NCBI GenBank assembly: GCA_030826005.1
Contig: JAPJOW010000178.1
Span: forward strand, 1-9,233
DNA: 9,233 nucleotides
Direction of reading: 5' to 3'
Source of the DNA: Aliterella sp. RAGGC_92
GTDB lineage: Bacteria; Cyanobacteriota; Cyanobacteriia; Cyanobacteriales; Chroococcidiopsidaceae
Part shown: piece after piece, positions 1-6,187 of the stretch
Layout: every line of letters starts with the position of its first letter
Position numbering within the stretch: position 1 is the first letter of the stretch
Made by a program: the position numbers and the translations under genes
The notes under the pieces: model-generated
The model's input: the letters and a program-made list of their open reading frames with translations, nothing else
What the model was told of the DNA's origin: nothing
Database searches by the model: none

Positions 1-133
1 ATTTTTTGATTTTTAAGATGAAATTATGGCAATTAAGCTTTATTTTGCTAGTTCAGAGACTAAATTAGAGATAAGAGTTAAAAGCCAAATTTTTACTTTT
101 TCTCAGTAACTTAGCAATATCTCAACTATAAAT

Positions 134-313
134 ATGAACTTAGATGAATTTGAAAAGCAGTATCGCCGCGCCCTTGATGCCAACCTTAATCGATTGCAAA
201 CGGCAGTTTTACTGATTGCTCAATTAGAAGCAACCGTTACGGAGGTTGGTCGTGACTTGCAAAATTTAACAACCACCTTTGAGGAATATGTAAACGATCA
301 AAGAGCTAAATAA
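134..313 (+). CDS. Small conserved-looking hypothetical protein, 59 aa
   Basis: The reading frame runs from ATG (134) to TAA (311-313) and encodes 59 residues starting MNLDEFEKQY. I do not recognise a named family. The protein is soluble, with no signal peptide or membrane segment. It looks almost entirely helical: residues 4-30 and 30-55 show heptad-like Leu/Ile/Val spacing (LDANLNRLQTAVLLIAQLEA), which suggests a short helical hairpin or coiled coil. Codon use resembles the neighbouring genes and there are no rare-codon clusters, which supports real coding. No clear Shine-Dalgarno lies before the ATG (CAACTATAAAT), which is not unusual in cyanobacteria. It converges with the response regulator gene, with only 17 bp between the stops. 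Function unknown. Confidence 0.6.
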   Translation: MNLDEFEKQYRRALDANLNRLQTAVLLIAQLEATVTEVGRDLQNLTTTFEEYVNDQRAK

Positions 314-330
314 ATATAGATAGCTAGGTC

Positions 331-768
331 TTAAGTTGACCGTATAATTATTTCTCGGTCAATAGATTGTTTTAGTTCAGTAAGATTAACTGGTTTGATA
401 AAATACTGACACGCACCTAAATTTAAAGCACGTTGGCGATCGGCTCTAAAGGCAAAAGCAGAAACGATAATTACAGGAATATCACGCCATCGCGGGTTTT
501 GTTGCATTTGTTCTAGTAGAACATAACCATCAATGTCGGGAAGCTTCAGGTCTAATAAAATCAAGTGAGGCTGAAAACTAGCTAATTCATCGAAAAAATT
601 AGCCCCATCAGCTAAACTAAGCACTTGATAGCCGCAGAAACTTAAATAATCATTTAACATCAACCGATTGAGGTTATTATCCTCAACGATTAATAAACGC
701 TTTGGAGCAGTACCTTGGGGTACTTCTGCATCCAATTTTATGTTTGGACTTTTTCTATTGCTATTCAC
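331..768 (-). CDS. Single-domain response regulator (CheY-like receiver)
   Basis: The 145-residue protein is a lone receiver domain (about residues 23-140) after a short polar N-terminal tail. It would be phosphorylated on Asp by a histidine kinase and act by protein contacts, since there is no DNA-binding or enzymatic output domain. The acidic pair E29-D30 (LLIVEDNN), the phospho-acceptor D73 (LILLDLKLPDIDGY), the switch Ser S103 (IIVSAFAF) and the conserved K125 (FIKPVN) are all present, so it should be active. The start is GTG at 768-766. An in-frame stop lies upstream with no ATG between, and the next Met (residue 37) is inside the domain. No kinase is adjacent, so its partner is encoded elsewhere. 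A promoter-like TTGACC-N16-TATACT lies about 275 bp upstream. Confidence 0.88.
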   Translation of the reverse strand: MNSNRKSPNIKLDAEVPQGTAPKRLLIVEDNNLNRLMLNDYLSFCGYQVLSLADGANFFDELASFQPHLILLDLKLPDIDGYVLLEQMQQNPRWRDIPVIIVSAFAFRADRQRALNLGACQYFIKPVNLTELKQSIDREIIIRST

Positions 769-1165
769 GAGCTTATTAGTTATGGAACTCGATCCAAAAG
801 GTATTGAGAAGTTGGATATAAGTTAAATCATTAAGCTCTAAACGATAAATTCAAAGCATATTTTAATTGAACAACCTAATAGCTAGTTTTGTAAAGTTTA
901 CTGGTGTTGCTCAATACTATACTTAAAAAAGCGAGTTCTAAGTGAATCGTTTCAAGAGAAGTAGTTAAACTTACTAACAGCATAATGTTATTTAACGGAA
1001 GTTTGATATTAACTTACTGACATCTCTCCTGCACTGCTATGTACACAGATAGTATAGGTTTCCAATTTGACGGGTCAAGTCATCAATTAAGCTTATGGTA
1101 AAAAATTGCCTAAATAACTATAAAACTGTAGTTAAAAACTTACTATTTAACAAAAAAAGTTAAAT
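769..1165. other. Intergenic region of 397 bp, no convincing gene
   Basis: This AT-rich gap lies between the start of the response regulator gene (minus) and the end of the aminotransferase gene (minus). It holds one good minus-strand promoter candidate (1051-1078). Next to the aminotransferase stop are two short AT-rich hairpins: TAACTA/TAGTTA at 1115-1120/1129-1134, and TTTAAC/GTTAAA at 1146-1151/1159-1164 with a seven-A loop on the plus strand (seven T on the minus). These could end the aminotransferase transcript but are GC-poor, so a strong intrinsic terminator is not supported. Only tiny ORFs without ribosome binding sites occur here. Confidence 0.5.
1051..1078 (-). promoter_or_regulatory. 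Predicted sigma70-type promoter, minus strand
   Basis: On the minus strand TTGACC (1078-1073) is followed by a 16-nt spacer and TATACT (1056-1051). Each hexamer differs from consensus at one position. The -35 hexamer lies in a perfect 12-bp dyad, TTGACGGGTCAA on the plus strand (1067-1078), which could be an operator. Transcription would start near 1043 and give the response regulator gene a leader of about 275 nt. Confidence 0.45.
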
Positions 1166-2353
1166 TTATAAACAAGAAGGTTGTCTAGTCTCAAGCACCT
1201 TAGCTATTCTACTGGCAGCAACTTGTAAAACTTTTGGTTCGTGTACCAAAGCGAACCTAACATACCCTTCGCCACACTTGCCAAAGCCAAAACCTGGAGA
1301 AGCAGCAACTCCAGTAGTTTCTACTAAATGAGTGCAAAAATCGATAGAATTACTAGACCAAGGAGCGGGTAACTTTGCCCAAATATACATAGTAGCGGCA
1401 GGAGTGGGAACGTGCCAGCCAATGCGGTGTAAAGCTTCAATAAAAGCATCTCGACGCTGACGGAAGGTGTCTCTTGCGACGTTTACCCCGGTTTGAGAAC
1501 CCGTTAAAGCGGCGATCGCACCGTTCAATATACCTTGATACTGATTGAAGTCAACGGCAGCTTTAATCTGCCTTAAAGCTTGGATGAGCGAAGAATTTCC
1601 AATCGCGTAACCAACTCGAAAGCCGCCCATATTGTAGGACTTGGATAGAGTAAAAAACTCAATGGAAACGCTTTTATCGGGGTCTGCTTGCAAAACCGAT
1701 GGTGCTACTCGCTCGTTAAATACCAAGTCAACGTAGGGGAAATCGTGGACTAAAACTAAATTATGTTGCTGGCAAAAAGCTACCGCACGTTGAAAAAAAT
1801 CTAAAGGCGCGATCGCACTTGTTGGATTATGAGGATAACTAAGTACCATCATTTTTGATTGCGAGAGAACCGTCGCGGGAATTTCCGCAAATACAGGCAA
1901 AAAATCATTTTCAGCACGTATTGGCATCGGGTAGATTTGCCCGCTTGCTAGATAAACGCCGCCCGCATGAGACGGGTAGCCAGGATCGAGCAGCAAAGCA
2001 TAATCTCCAGGATTTAGGATCGCAAGTGGTAAATGTGCCGTACCTTCTTGAGAGCCGATTAGGGGCAAAACCTCGGTTTCTGGATCTACCGCAATGCCAA
2101 ACTTTTGCTCGTACCAATTAGCCGCCGCTTGCCGAAATTTTTGCGTGCCATTAAATAACAAGTAACCGTGAGTGCTGGGATCTTGCAAAGATCGAGTAAT
2201 GGTTTCGATCACATGGGGTGCTGTAGCTAAGTCCGATGAACCCAAAGATAAATCGATTACCTCCTTTCCTGCCGCCCTCGCTTTTGCCTTTGCTTTATCC
2301 ATATCCGCGAACACATTAGCTTGCAGGTAATTCAAACGTTGAGCAAATTCCAT
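1166..2353 (-). CDS. Class I/II PLP-dependent aminotransferase
   Basis: This is a fold-type I pyridoxal-phosphate aminotransferase of 395 residues, normal for the aspartate aminotransferase superfamily. Numbered from the ATG at 2353, the Schiff-base lysine is K238 in TLSKSYNMGGFRVGYAIG, the cofactor-contacting residues are N176 (SYPHNPTSA), D204 and Y207 (HDFPYVDL), and R246 follows the lysine. The GYLLFNGTQKFRQAAANW segment is the substrate/cofactor entry region seen in LL-diaminopimelate and aspartate aminotransferase-like proteins. Subfamily and substrate cannot be fixed from sequence reading alone. LL-diaminopimelate, aspartate or alanine/glutamate aminotransferase are all possible. The frame can be extended to a TTG at 2362, but the ATG at 2353-2351 is preferred. 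It lies 43 bp after the thioredoxin gene on the same strand, so co-transcription is plausible. Confidence 0.85.
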   Translation of the reverse strand: MEFAQRLNYLQANVFADMDKAKAKARAAGKEVIDLSLGSSDLATAPHVIETITRSLQDPSTHGYLLFNGTQKFRQAAANWYEQKFGIAVDPETEVLPLIGSQEGTAHLPLAILNPGDYALLLDPGYPSHAGGVYLASGQIYPMPIRAENDFLPVFAEIPATVLSQSKMMVLSYPHNPTSAIAPLDFFQRAVAFCQQHNLVLVHDFPYVDLVFNERVAPSVLQADPDKSVSIEFFTLSKSYNMGGFRVGYAIGNSSLIQALRQIKAAVDFNQYQGILNGAIAALTGSQTGVNVARDTFRQRRDAFIEALHRIGWHVPTPAATMYIWAKLPAPWSSNSIDFCTHLVETTGVAASPGFGFGKCGEGYVRFALVHEPKVLQVAASRIAKVLETRQPSCL

Positions 2354-2392
2354 AATTATCAATTGAATGATTTTTCTAGCAAGGGCGATCGC

Positions 2393-2404
2393 TAACTTAA
2401 GTTA
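2393..2404. repeat. 12-bp perfect palindrome at the thioredoxin stop
   Basis: TAACTTAAGTTA is a perfect palindrome that contains the TAA stop of the thioredoxin gene. It has no following T run and is too short and AT-rich to be a convincing terminator. It may be chance. Confidence 0.3.
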
Positions 2405-2723
2405 AATGAGAGTCGAGAAAGCCGATTAGTTTTGGTTTGGCGATCGCGCCTTCGGATGATGCGATTAGTTGCGAGGCTTGAAATAACCGCAGTGCGGGTA
2501 CGCCTTCAACTTGATACTGCTTGACGGTAGCTTGATTTGGGTCTACTTCCATCTTGACTACTTTAAGGCGATCGCTATAGTTTTCGGCGGCCCAGTCTAT
2601 GACAGGGGACATTAGCCGACAAGGGCCGCACCAAGCAGCCCAAAAATAGACTAATACAGGCTGATTCGCTTGGATGACTTCAGCATCAAACTCTAGATCG
2701 TTAATGGCGATCGCTTTACTCAT
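2397..2723 (-). CDS. Thioredoxin-family protein with WCGPC active site
   Basis: The 108-residue protein spans one thioredoxin fold, the usual length for a cytoplasmic thioredoxin, with no signal peptide. The redox site W31-C32-G33-P34-C35 is intact and the cis-proline is P76 (EGVPALRLF). It should act as a dithiol-disulfide reductant for target enzymes, fed by a thioredoxin reductase not in this window. One departure is clear: the buried Asp found before FWA in classical thioredoxins (D26 in E. coli) is Tyr here (VLVYFWAAWCGPC), which should change the reactivity of the second cysteine. The segment before the active site (FDAEVIQANQPVLVYF) also differs from the m-type. The start is ATG at 2723, followed at once by a HIP1 octamer in the coding sequence. 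The aminotransferase gene follows 43 bp downstream. Confidence 0.9.
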   Translation of the reverse strand: MSKAIAINDLEFDAEVIQANQPVLVYFWAAWCGPCRLMSPVIDWAAENYSDRLKVVKMEVDPNQATVKQYQVEGVPALRLFQASQLIASSEGAIAKPKLIGFLDSHLT

Positions 2724-2792
2724 AACAATTTATTATTTAAGCCTTTTCTACAATAAACCTAACCGACCGCTAAAAATTATCCAAAGCACTCC

Positions 2793-2821
2793 AATAGATC
2801 GATTAATCGTGCCGATCTATT
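2793..2821. repeat. Inverted repeat, 9-bp arms, 11-nt loop
   Basis: AATAGATCG (2793-2801) and CGATCTATT (2813-2821) are perfect inverted copies. A second palindrome, CGATTAATCG (2800-2809), overlaps the left arm and loop, so two alternative hairpins exist. It lies between vipp1 and the thioredoxin gene, both on the minus strand. Neither strand has a T run directly after the stem, so it is not a classical intrinsic terminator. A regulator site or an mRNA-stabilising hairpin is possible. Confidence 0.45.
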
Positions 2822-2853
2822 AGAGCGCCCAATTAATTTTTATTAAAAGCAAT

Positions 2854-3633
2854 TTAAAGATTATCTAATTGCTTGCGTAACTGATCCAATTCCGCATCTA
2901 CAACCTCGTTAGATTTTGGGCTAGATGATTGGCTGGCTTGGGGAAGGGAAGGTGTACTTGCCGAGGTTGCAGGCCCTAGGGACATTTGCGCTTTGAGGGC
3001 GGCTAATTCGTCATCTACATCGCTACCTGCTTCTAGCTGGGCAAATTGGCTTTCTAGATCCGAACCGACTAATTCTTGAGCCGATTGAGCGCGGGCTTCC
3101 TGCATCAATACTTTTTCTTCCATCCGCTCAAAAGCTGCCATCGCGCTGCTCGTTCCCAGTCTGCCTACAGTGCTTTGGAGTTGCTCTTGAGCTTTAGCGG
3201 CGCTAATTCTGGCTTTGAGCATATCTTTTTTGGTTTTCGCTTCAGCAATTTTGCTTTCTAAACCAATTAAGCTACGCTTGAGGGTGTCAATTTGACCTAC
3301 TTGGGAATCGAGATTAGTTTTGAGGCTAGTAGCAGTTTCGCTAAAGCTTTTTTTGCGCTCTAAAGCTTGACGGGCTAGATTTTCATCGCCTTTTTGCAAC
3401 GCCAGTTGAGCGTTGCGCTGCCACTTATTTGCTTCGTTTTGAGCTTGATTGTACTGTTGTTCGGAGCGTTTTTGCGCGGCGATCGCTTGAGCCACACCTT
3501 GACGCAATTGTACTAAGTCTTCCTGCATTTCGAGGATAGACTGCTCTAACATTTTTTCTGGGTCTTCAGCATTGCTGACCATATCGTTCAGGTTTGATCT
3601 GACCACTCGGCTAATGCGATCGAATAATCCCAT
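2854..3633 (-). CDS. vipp1: Vipp1/IM30, membrane-remodelling ESCRT-III-like protein
   Basis: This 259-residue PspA/IM30-family protein binds the inner face of the plasma and thylakoid membranes and forms large rings and rods. In cyanobacteria it is needed for thylakoid formation and membrane repair. Residues 1-22 (MGLFDRISRVVRSNLNDMVS) form the amphipathic membrane-binding helix. Residues 24-215 are the charged coiled-coil helices of the family, including EDPEKMLEQSILEMQEDLVQLRQ. A low-complexity Ser/Pro linker (about 221-240) leads to a short C-terminal helix, SNEVVDAELDQLRKQLDNL (241-259). That extra helix distinguishes Vipp1 from bacterial PspA, and the paralogue upstream lacks it. The closest match I recall is Synechocystis IM30. 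It lies 187 bp downstream of pspA on the same strand. Confidence 0.95.
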   Translation of the reverse strand: MGLFDRISRVVRSNLNDMVSNAEDPEKMLEQSILEMQEDLVQLRQGVAQAIAAQKRSEQQYNQAQNEANKWQRNAQLALQKGDENLARQALERKKSFSETATSLKTNLDSQVGQIDTLKRSLIGLESKIAEAKTKKDMLKARISAAKAQEQLQSTVGRLGTSSAMAAFERMEEKVLMQEARAQSAQELVGSDLESQFAQLEAGSDVDDELAALKAQMSLGPATSASTPSLPQASQSSSPKSNEVVDAELDQLRKQLDNL

Positions 3634-3820
3634 AACTATTATTTATTCCGTTTCAGGTTTACAAGGGTTTGGGGAAATAACACAAGGCTAATTTAAAGCC
3701 TAGCTTAATAACTAACGAGCTTAGGCGGTTGTTTTTAACATAAGCTCAATTTCTTACTTCTGCTATAAACAAGGGTAGATTTTTAAGCAATTTTTACTAC
3801 TAGCTATACTAACAATTCTT

Positions 3821-4546
3821 CTATAGTTCTTCTATCGGTTTAGCAGTAGAGCTAGGAGGTAGTTGTTGGGAAGGGTTTGGGCTGCTGCTAGGTGGTAGTT
3901 GCGCTTTCATCGCTGCAAGCTCCGCGTCTACATCGCTAGAGGAAGCTAGAGAATTAAATTGTTTTTGCAAGTCGTCTGTACCTAATTCGGCGATCGCTTC
4001 TGATTGTGCTTCTAGTTGCAGTACTTTTTCTTCCATTTGGGCGAAGGCGTTTAGGGAACTACTGGTATTTACTCCTCCTAGCATTTCGTTTAACCTTTGC
4101 GAAGCTGTTGCCGATCGCGCTCTAGCGATATACATATCTTTTTTTGTTTTTAGTTCGCCAATTTTTACTTCTAGCGTTTGCATATCTTTTTTGATTTTAT
4201 TGACGACACTGGTTTGTTCTCCTATTTGAGCTTTAAGAGCGGTAGCCGTCTCTTGGTAGGATTTGCGCTTAGTTAAGGCTTCTTTTGCTAGAATTTCATT
4301 ACCTTGATTTAGGGCTAGTTGAGCGCGGTTGTACCAGTCTTGGGCGACAGAATCGGCTTGAGAGGCTTGCCTTTCGGTACGCTTAGTAGTGGCGATCGCA
4401 CTAGCTACGGCTTGCCGCAGTTGTACTAGATCGCTTTGCATTTCGGCAACAGTTTGTTCGAGAACTTTTTCTGGATCTTCGGCTTTATTAACTAAATCGT
4501 TGGTATTGGCGCGAATTACTCGTTTGATGCGGTCAATCAGTCCCAT
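3821..4546 (-). CDS. pspA: PspA paralogue of Vipp1 without the C-terminal helix
   Basis: The 241-residue protein has the same PspA/IM30 fold as its neighbour: an N-terminal amphipathic helix (MGLIDRIKRVIRANTNDLV), EDPEKVLEQTVAEMQSDLVQLRQ, then long helices to about residue 215 and a Ser/Pro-rich tail. It ends at STAKPIEEL and lacks the terminal Vipp1 helix. The expected role is membrane stress protection by oligomer assembly on the inner membrane. The frame can be read from an ATG at 4561 (MESHDMGLID), but the second ATG (4546-4544) is chosen because family members begin MGL(I/F)DR. A GGAG ribosome binding site (4559-4556) sits 9 nt before it and overlaps the upstream ATG. Many cyanobacteria carry both pspA and vipp1. 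Here they are adjacent and may have arisen by tandem duplication. Confidence 0.9.
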   Translation of the reverse strand: MGLIDRIKRVIRANTNDLVNKAEDPEKVLEQTVAEMQSDLVQLRQAVASAIATTKRTERQASQADSVAQDWYNRAQLALNQGNEILAKEALTKRKSYQETATALKAQIGEQTSVVNKIKKDMQTLEVKIGELKTKKDMYIARARSATASQRLNEMLGGVNTSSSLNAFAQMEEKVLQLEAQSEAIAELGTDDLQKQFNSLASSSDVDAELAAMKAQLPPSSSPNPSQQLPPSSTAKPIEEL

Positions 4547-4588
4547 GTCATGGCTCTCCATTTACGTTGCTCTAAATTGCGATCGCCC

Positions 4589-4616
4589 TTGACGCAATAC
4601 GGGCTAATTATATAAG
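4589..4616 (+). promoter_or_regulatory. Predicted promoter for the DUF721 gene
   Basis: TTGACG (4589-4594), a 16-nt spacer and TATAAG (4611-4616) match the sigma70 consensus at five of six positions in each hexamer. The start would be near 4623, leaving a leader of about 78 nt. A HIP1 octamer (4579-4586) sits directly upstream. Confidence 0.5.
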
Positions 4617-4636
4617 TCGAATCTTTCTTGGGGCAA
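4607..4636 (-). promoter_or_regulatory. Predicted promoter for pspA
   Basis: On the minus strand TTGCCC (4636-4631), an 18-nt spacer and a perfect TATAAT (4612-4607) lie about 60 bp before the pspA start. The -10 hexamer overlaps that of the divergent DUF721 promoter by two bases, so the two genes probably cannot initiate freely at the same time. Confidence 0.45.
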
Positions 4637-4700
4637 TTAAATTTATGGTATCGCTTCCTTAATGCAGTGCGATCGCCCTTTTCCCAATCTAAATTATGTT

Positions 4701-5252
4701 ATGTCGTTTAATTCAATCGATCGGATTTTAACTGTTGCTTTTGCTCAAAGCCGCTTGCAACAACAACCTTTTCAAATTGCTTTGCAATATTGGTCGGAGG
4801 TAGTCGGACAAGCTATTGTTCCTCACACTCAATTACTATCGATCCAAAAAGATGTTTTATGGGTAGCGACTTCTAGCGCTGCTTGGGCGCAGAATTTGAC
4901 AATGGAGCGATCGCGCATTCTCGCTAAGTTGAACGCTTATTTACCTAGTCCATTAACAGATATTCGCTTTTCTACGGCGCAATGGCAACGTCCCGATACA
5001 ATTGCCAAAAATCGAGCGACTGCTGATAATTTTTTTGGGGGCGCTCATCCTAGTGTTTTATCGCCAACGAACTTAAATCCTGCTAAACCACCTAAATGCA
5101 AAGATGCTCAAGCAGCTTTTAGCCAGTGGGTCAAAACGACGCAAGAGAAAAGTCATAATTTGCCTCTTTGTCCTCAATGCCATGCTCCTACACCTCCCGG
5201 CGAACTGCAACGCTGGCAAGTTTGCTGTATTTGCGCTGTCAAAGATTTTTAA
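4701..5252 (+). CDS. DUF721 (DciA-like) protein with C-terminal zinc ribbon
   Basis: The 183-residue protein has an N-terminal DUF721 domain (about residues 3-95). The pattern supporting this is IDRILTVAFAQSRLQ, YWSEVVGQAIVPHTQLLSIQKDVLWVATSSAAWAQNL and the following helix with TMERSRILAKLNAYL. DUF721 includes DciA, the bacterial replicative-helicase loading factor used where DnaC is absent. A role in DnaB loading is therefore a family-based inference, not shown here. After a disordered linker the C-terminus carries two CxxC pairs (C157/C160 and C175/C178; CPQCHAP and CCIC), a likely zinc ribbon that could bind nucleic acid. The frame is open back to an ATG at 4662, but the ATG at 4701 (MSFNSIDRIL) begins just before the domain and is preferred. 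Confidence 0.75.
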   Translation: MSFNSIDRILTVAFAQSRLQQQPFQIALQYWSEVVGQAIVPHTQLLSIQKDVLWVATSSAAWAQNLTMERSRILAKLNAYLPSPLTDIRFSTAQWQRPDTIAKNRATADNFFGGAHPSVLSPTNLNPAKPPKCKDAQAAFSQWVKTTQEKSHNLPLCPQCHAPTPPGELQRWQVCCICAVKDF

Positions 5253-5727
5253 GTAATTATTAAGAAATATGCCTAAAGAATTACTCTTAATTATTTTTTA
5301 TCCGTGAAGTTACTGAATTATTGCTTTTAGATAGCAATTCCTCAACAAATAACACCCAGAAAACACGGAAATATAGTTATTTATTTATTATTTATACATT
5401 TATCAACTAGATATTTTGATTAAATACAAAATTAATTCACTTTTTCTTAATATATTTTTTGAGTAAATTGCAGCCTATGTTACAGCAACTAGCAATTGTT
5501 TCGCATTGATCCCCAATTTGAGCGCTTTAATATTGCTAACTAGATTAATCTTTTGTGTCGAAATATTACTAAAAACAGCTAATTATCCTCACAATCTAAA
5601 GAAAGTATGAAATTAATTTTGCTCCGGGATCGCTACAAACACTGCCTCATAATGCTTTGATAAAGAAAAGGTAGTTTCTTCATAGAAGCAAAATAAAAGT
5701 CATAGAGAGTTCCTCAGCGACACTTTT
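5253..5727. other. Intergenic region of 475 bp, very AT-rich, no gene seen
   Basis: No reading frame with coding character is visible on either strand. The left end has a weak hairpin with a T run (see the terminator entry). The middle (about 5370-5460) is nearly all A and T. The right end must hold the promoter and leader of the four-cysteine protein. TTGATA at 5657-5662 is a possible -35, but no good -10 follows at the right distance. A small CTTC/GAAG hairpin lies at 5678-5688. A small RNA cannot be excluded from sequence alone. Confidence 0.45.
5255..5299 (+). terminator. Weak AT-rich hairpin plus T run after the DUF721 gene
   Basis: ATTAAGA (5259-5265) pairs with TCTTAAT (5285-5291). 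The stem extends by three more pairs beyond one mismatch, and a short T run (5294-5299) follows. The stem has almost no G or C and a 19-nt loop, so termination efficiency is doubtful. Confidence 0.25.
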
Positions 5728-6039
5728 ATGAAAACCACAAACCTGCTTGTATCTGCCTGCCGTTACTGCCGTTATTACAAATCCCAAGGAAGACGTGGTG
5801 GTACGTGCCAATTGCTGGATGTATCAGTTCACGGTGGTTGGAAAGCTTGTGCTTTGGCGATCCCAGCGTTTGCACCTTCCTGGGAAAATCTAGAAGATAT
5901 GATGAACTTGCCCGATGCAATGCCCGCCGTTGCCGAACATCCTCTAGTTGGCGATACAAATCAGCCTTTAGTAGAAGTTAAAAAAGTTATTAACTCTCCT
6001 CTAAATACACAATTAGATAGATGTAAGGCAACTCTGTAA
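5728..6039 (+). CDS. Small four-cysteine cyanobacterial hypothetical protein, 103 aa
   Basis: I cannot name this protein. Its N-terminal half (residues 8-52) looks tightly constrained: VSACRYCRYYKSQGRRGG, then CQLLDVSV, then GWKACALAIPAFAPSWE. Four cysteines (C11, C14, C27 and C41) are arranged CxxC-x12-C-x13-C, suggesting one zinc ion or an iron-sulfur cluster. The Arg-rich GRRGG next to the CxxC could contact nucleic acid or an anionic partner. The C-terminal half (about 53-103) is low in hydrophobic residues, looks flexible and has one more cysteine (C98). There is no signal peptide or membrane segment. It stands alone between a long AT-rich gap and a strong terminator, so it is probably monocistronic. 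No Shine-Dalgarno is evident before the ATG. A minus-strand ORF overlapping it lacks coding character. Confidence 0.75.
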   Translation: MKTTNLLVSACRYCRYYKSQGRRGGTCQLLDVSVHGGWKACALAIPAFAPSWENLEDMMNLPDAMPAVAEHPLVGDTNQPLVEVKKVINSPLNTQLDRCKATL

Positions 6040-6112
6040 GACTTTAAGAAAAACTGTGTTTTAGTTTGCTCAAATTTTAGGTTTGTTTTATTTACATATT
6101 GATTTAATAATT

Positions 6113-6149
6113 AAAATCGCCTTTATAGTTGCTACAGAGGCGATTTTTT
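6113..6149 (+). terminator. Strong bidirectional intrinsic terminator
   Basis: A 10-bp perfect stem, AAAATCGCCT (6113-6122) with AGGCGATTTT (6138-6147), encloses a 15-nt loop and ends in six T (6144-6149). On the other strand the stem is followed by TTTTAATT, so it can also stop menB transcripts arriving from the right. It separates the convergent four-cysteine gene and menB. Confidence 0.8.
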
Positions 6150-6187
6150 AATAGCAGTAGTTGCAAGCTTTATAGGCTGACTTTGTT

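Noticed and set aside
876..983. 35-aa ORF on the minus strand in the leader of the response regulator gene
   Set aside because: It lacks a ribosome binding site, its composition is generic, and nothing in its residues suggests a real peptide.
1855..2121. 88-aa plus-strand ORF inside the aminotransferase gene, and a 68-aa minus-strand ORF at 1911-2117
   Set aside because: Both are out-of-frame shadows of a well-supported enzyme gene and encode no recognisable domain.
2354..2362. TTG start for the aminotransferase, three codons upstream
   Set aside because: An in-frame ATG lies three codons later just before the conserved N-terminus, and no ribosome binding site favours the TTG.
2793..2821. 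Intrinsic terminator between vipp1 and the thioredoxin gene
   Set aside because: The 9-bp stem is good, but neither strand has a T run directly after it, so it is listed only as an inverted repeat.
4389..4592. 67-aa plus-strand ORF spanning the pspA start and its promoter
   Set aside because: It is antisense to the conserved N-terminus of PspA and Ser/Cys-rich without a domain.
5726..5959. 77-aa minus-strand ORF opposite the four-cysteine gene
   Set aside because: The plus-strand frame has the structured cysteine pattern and is followed by a terminator. The minus-strand product looks like random translation.
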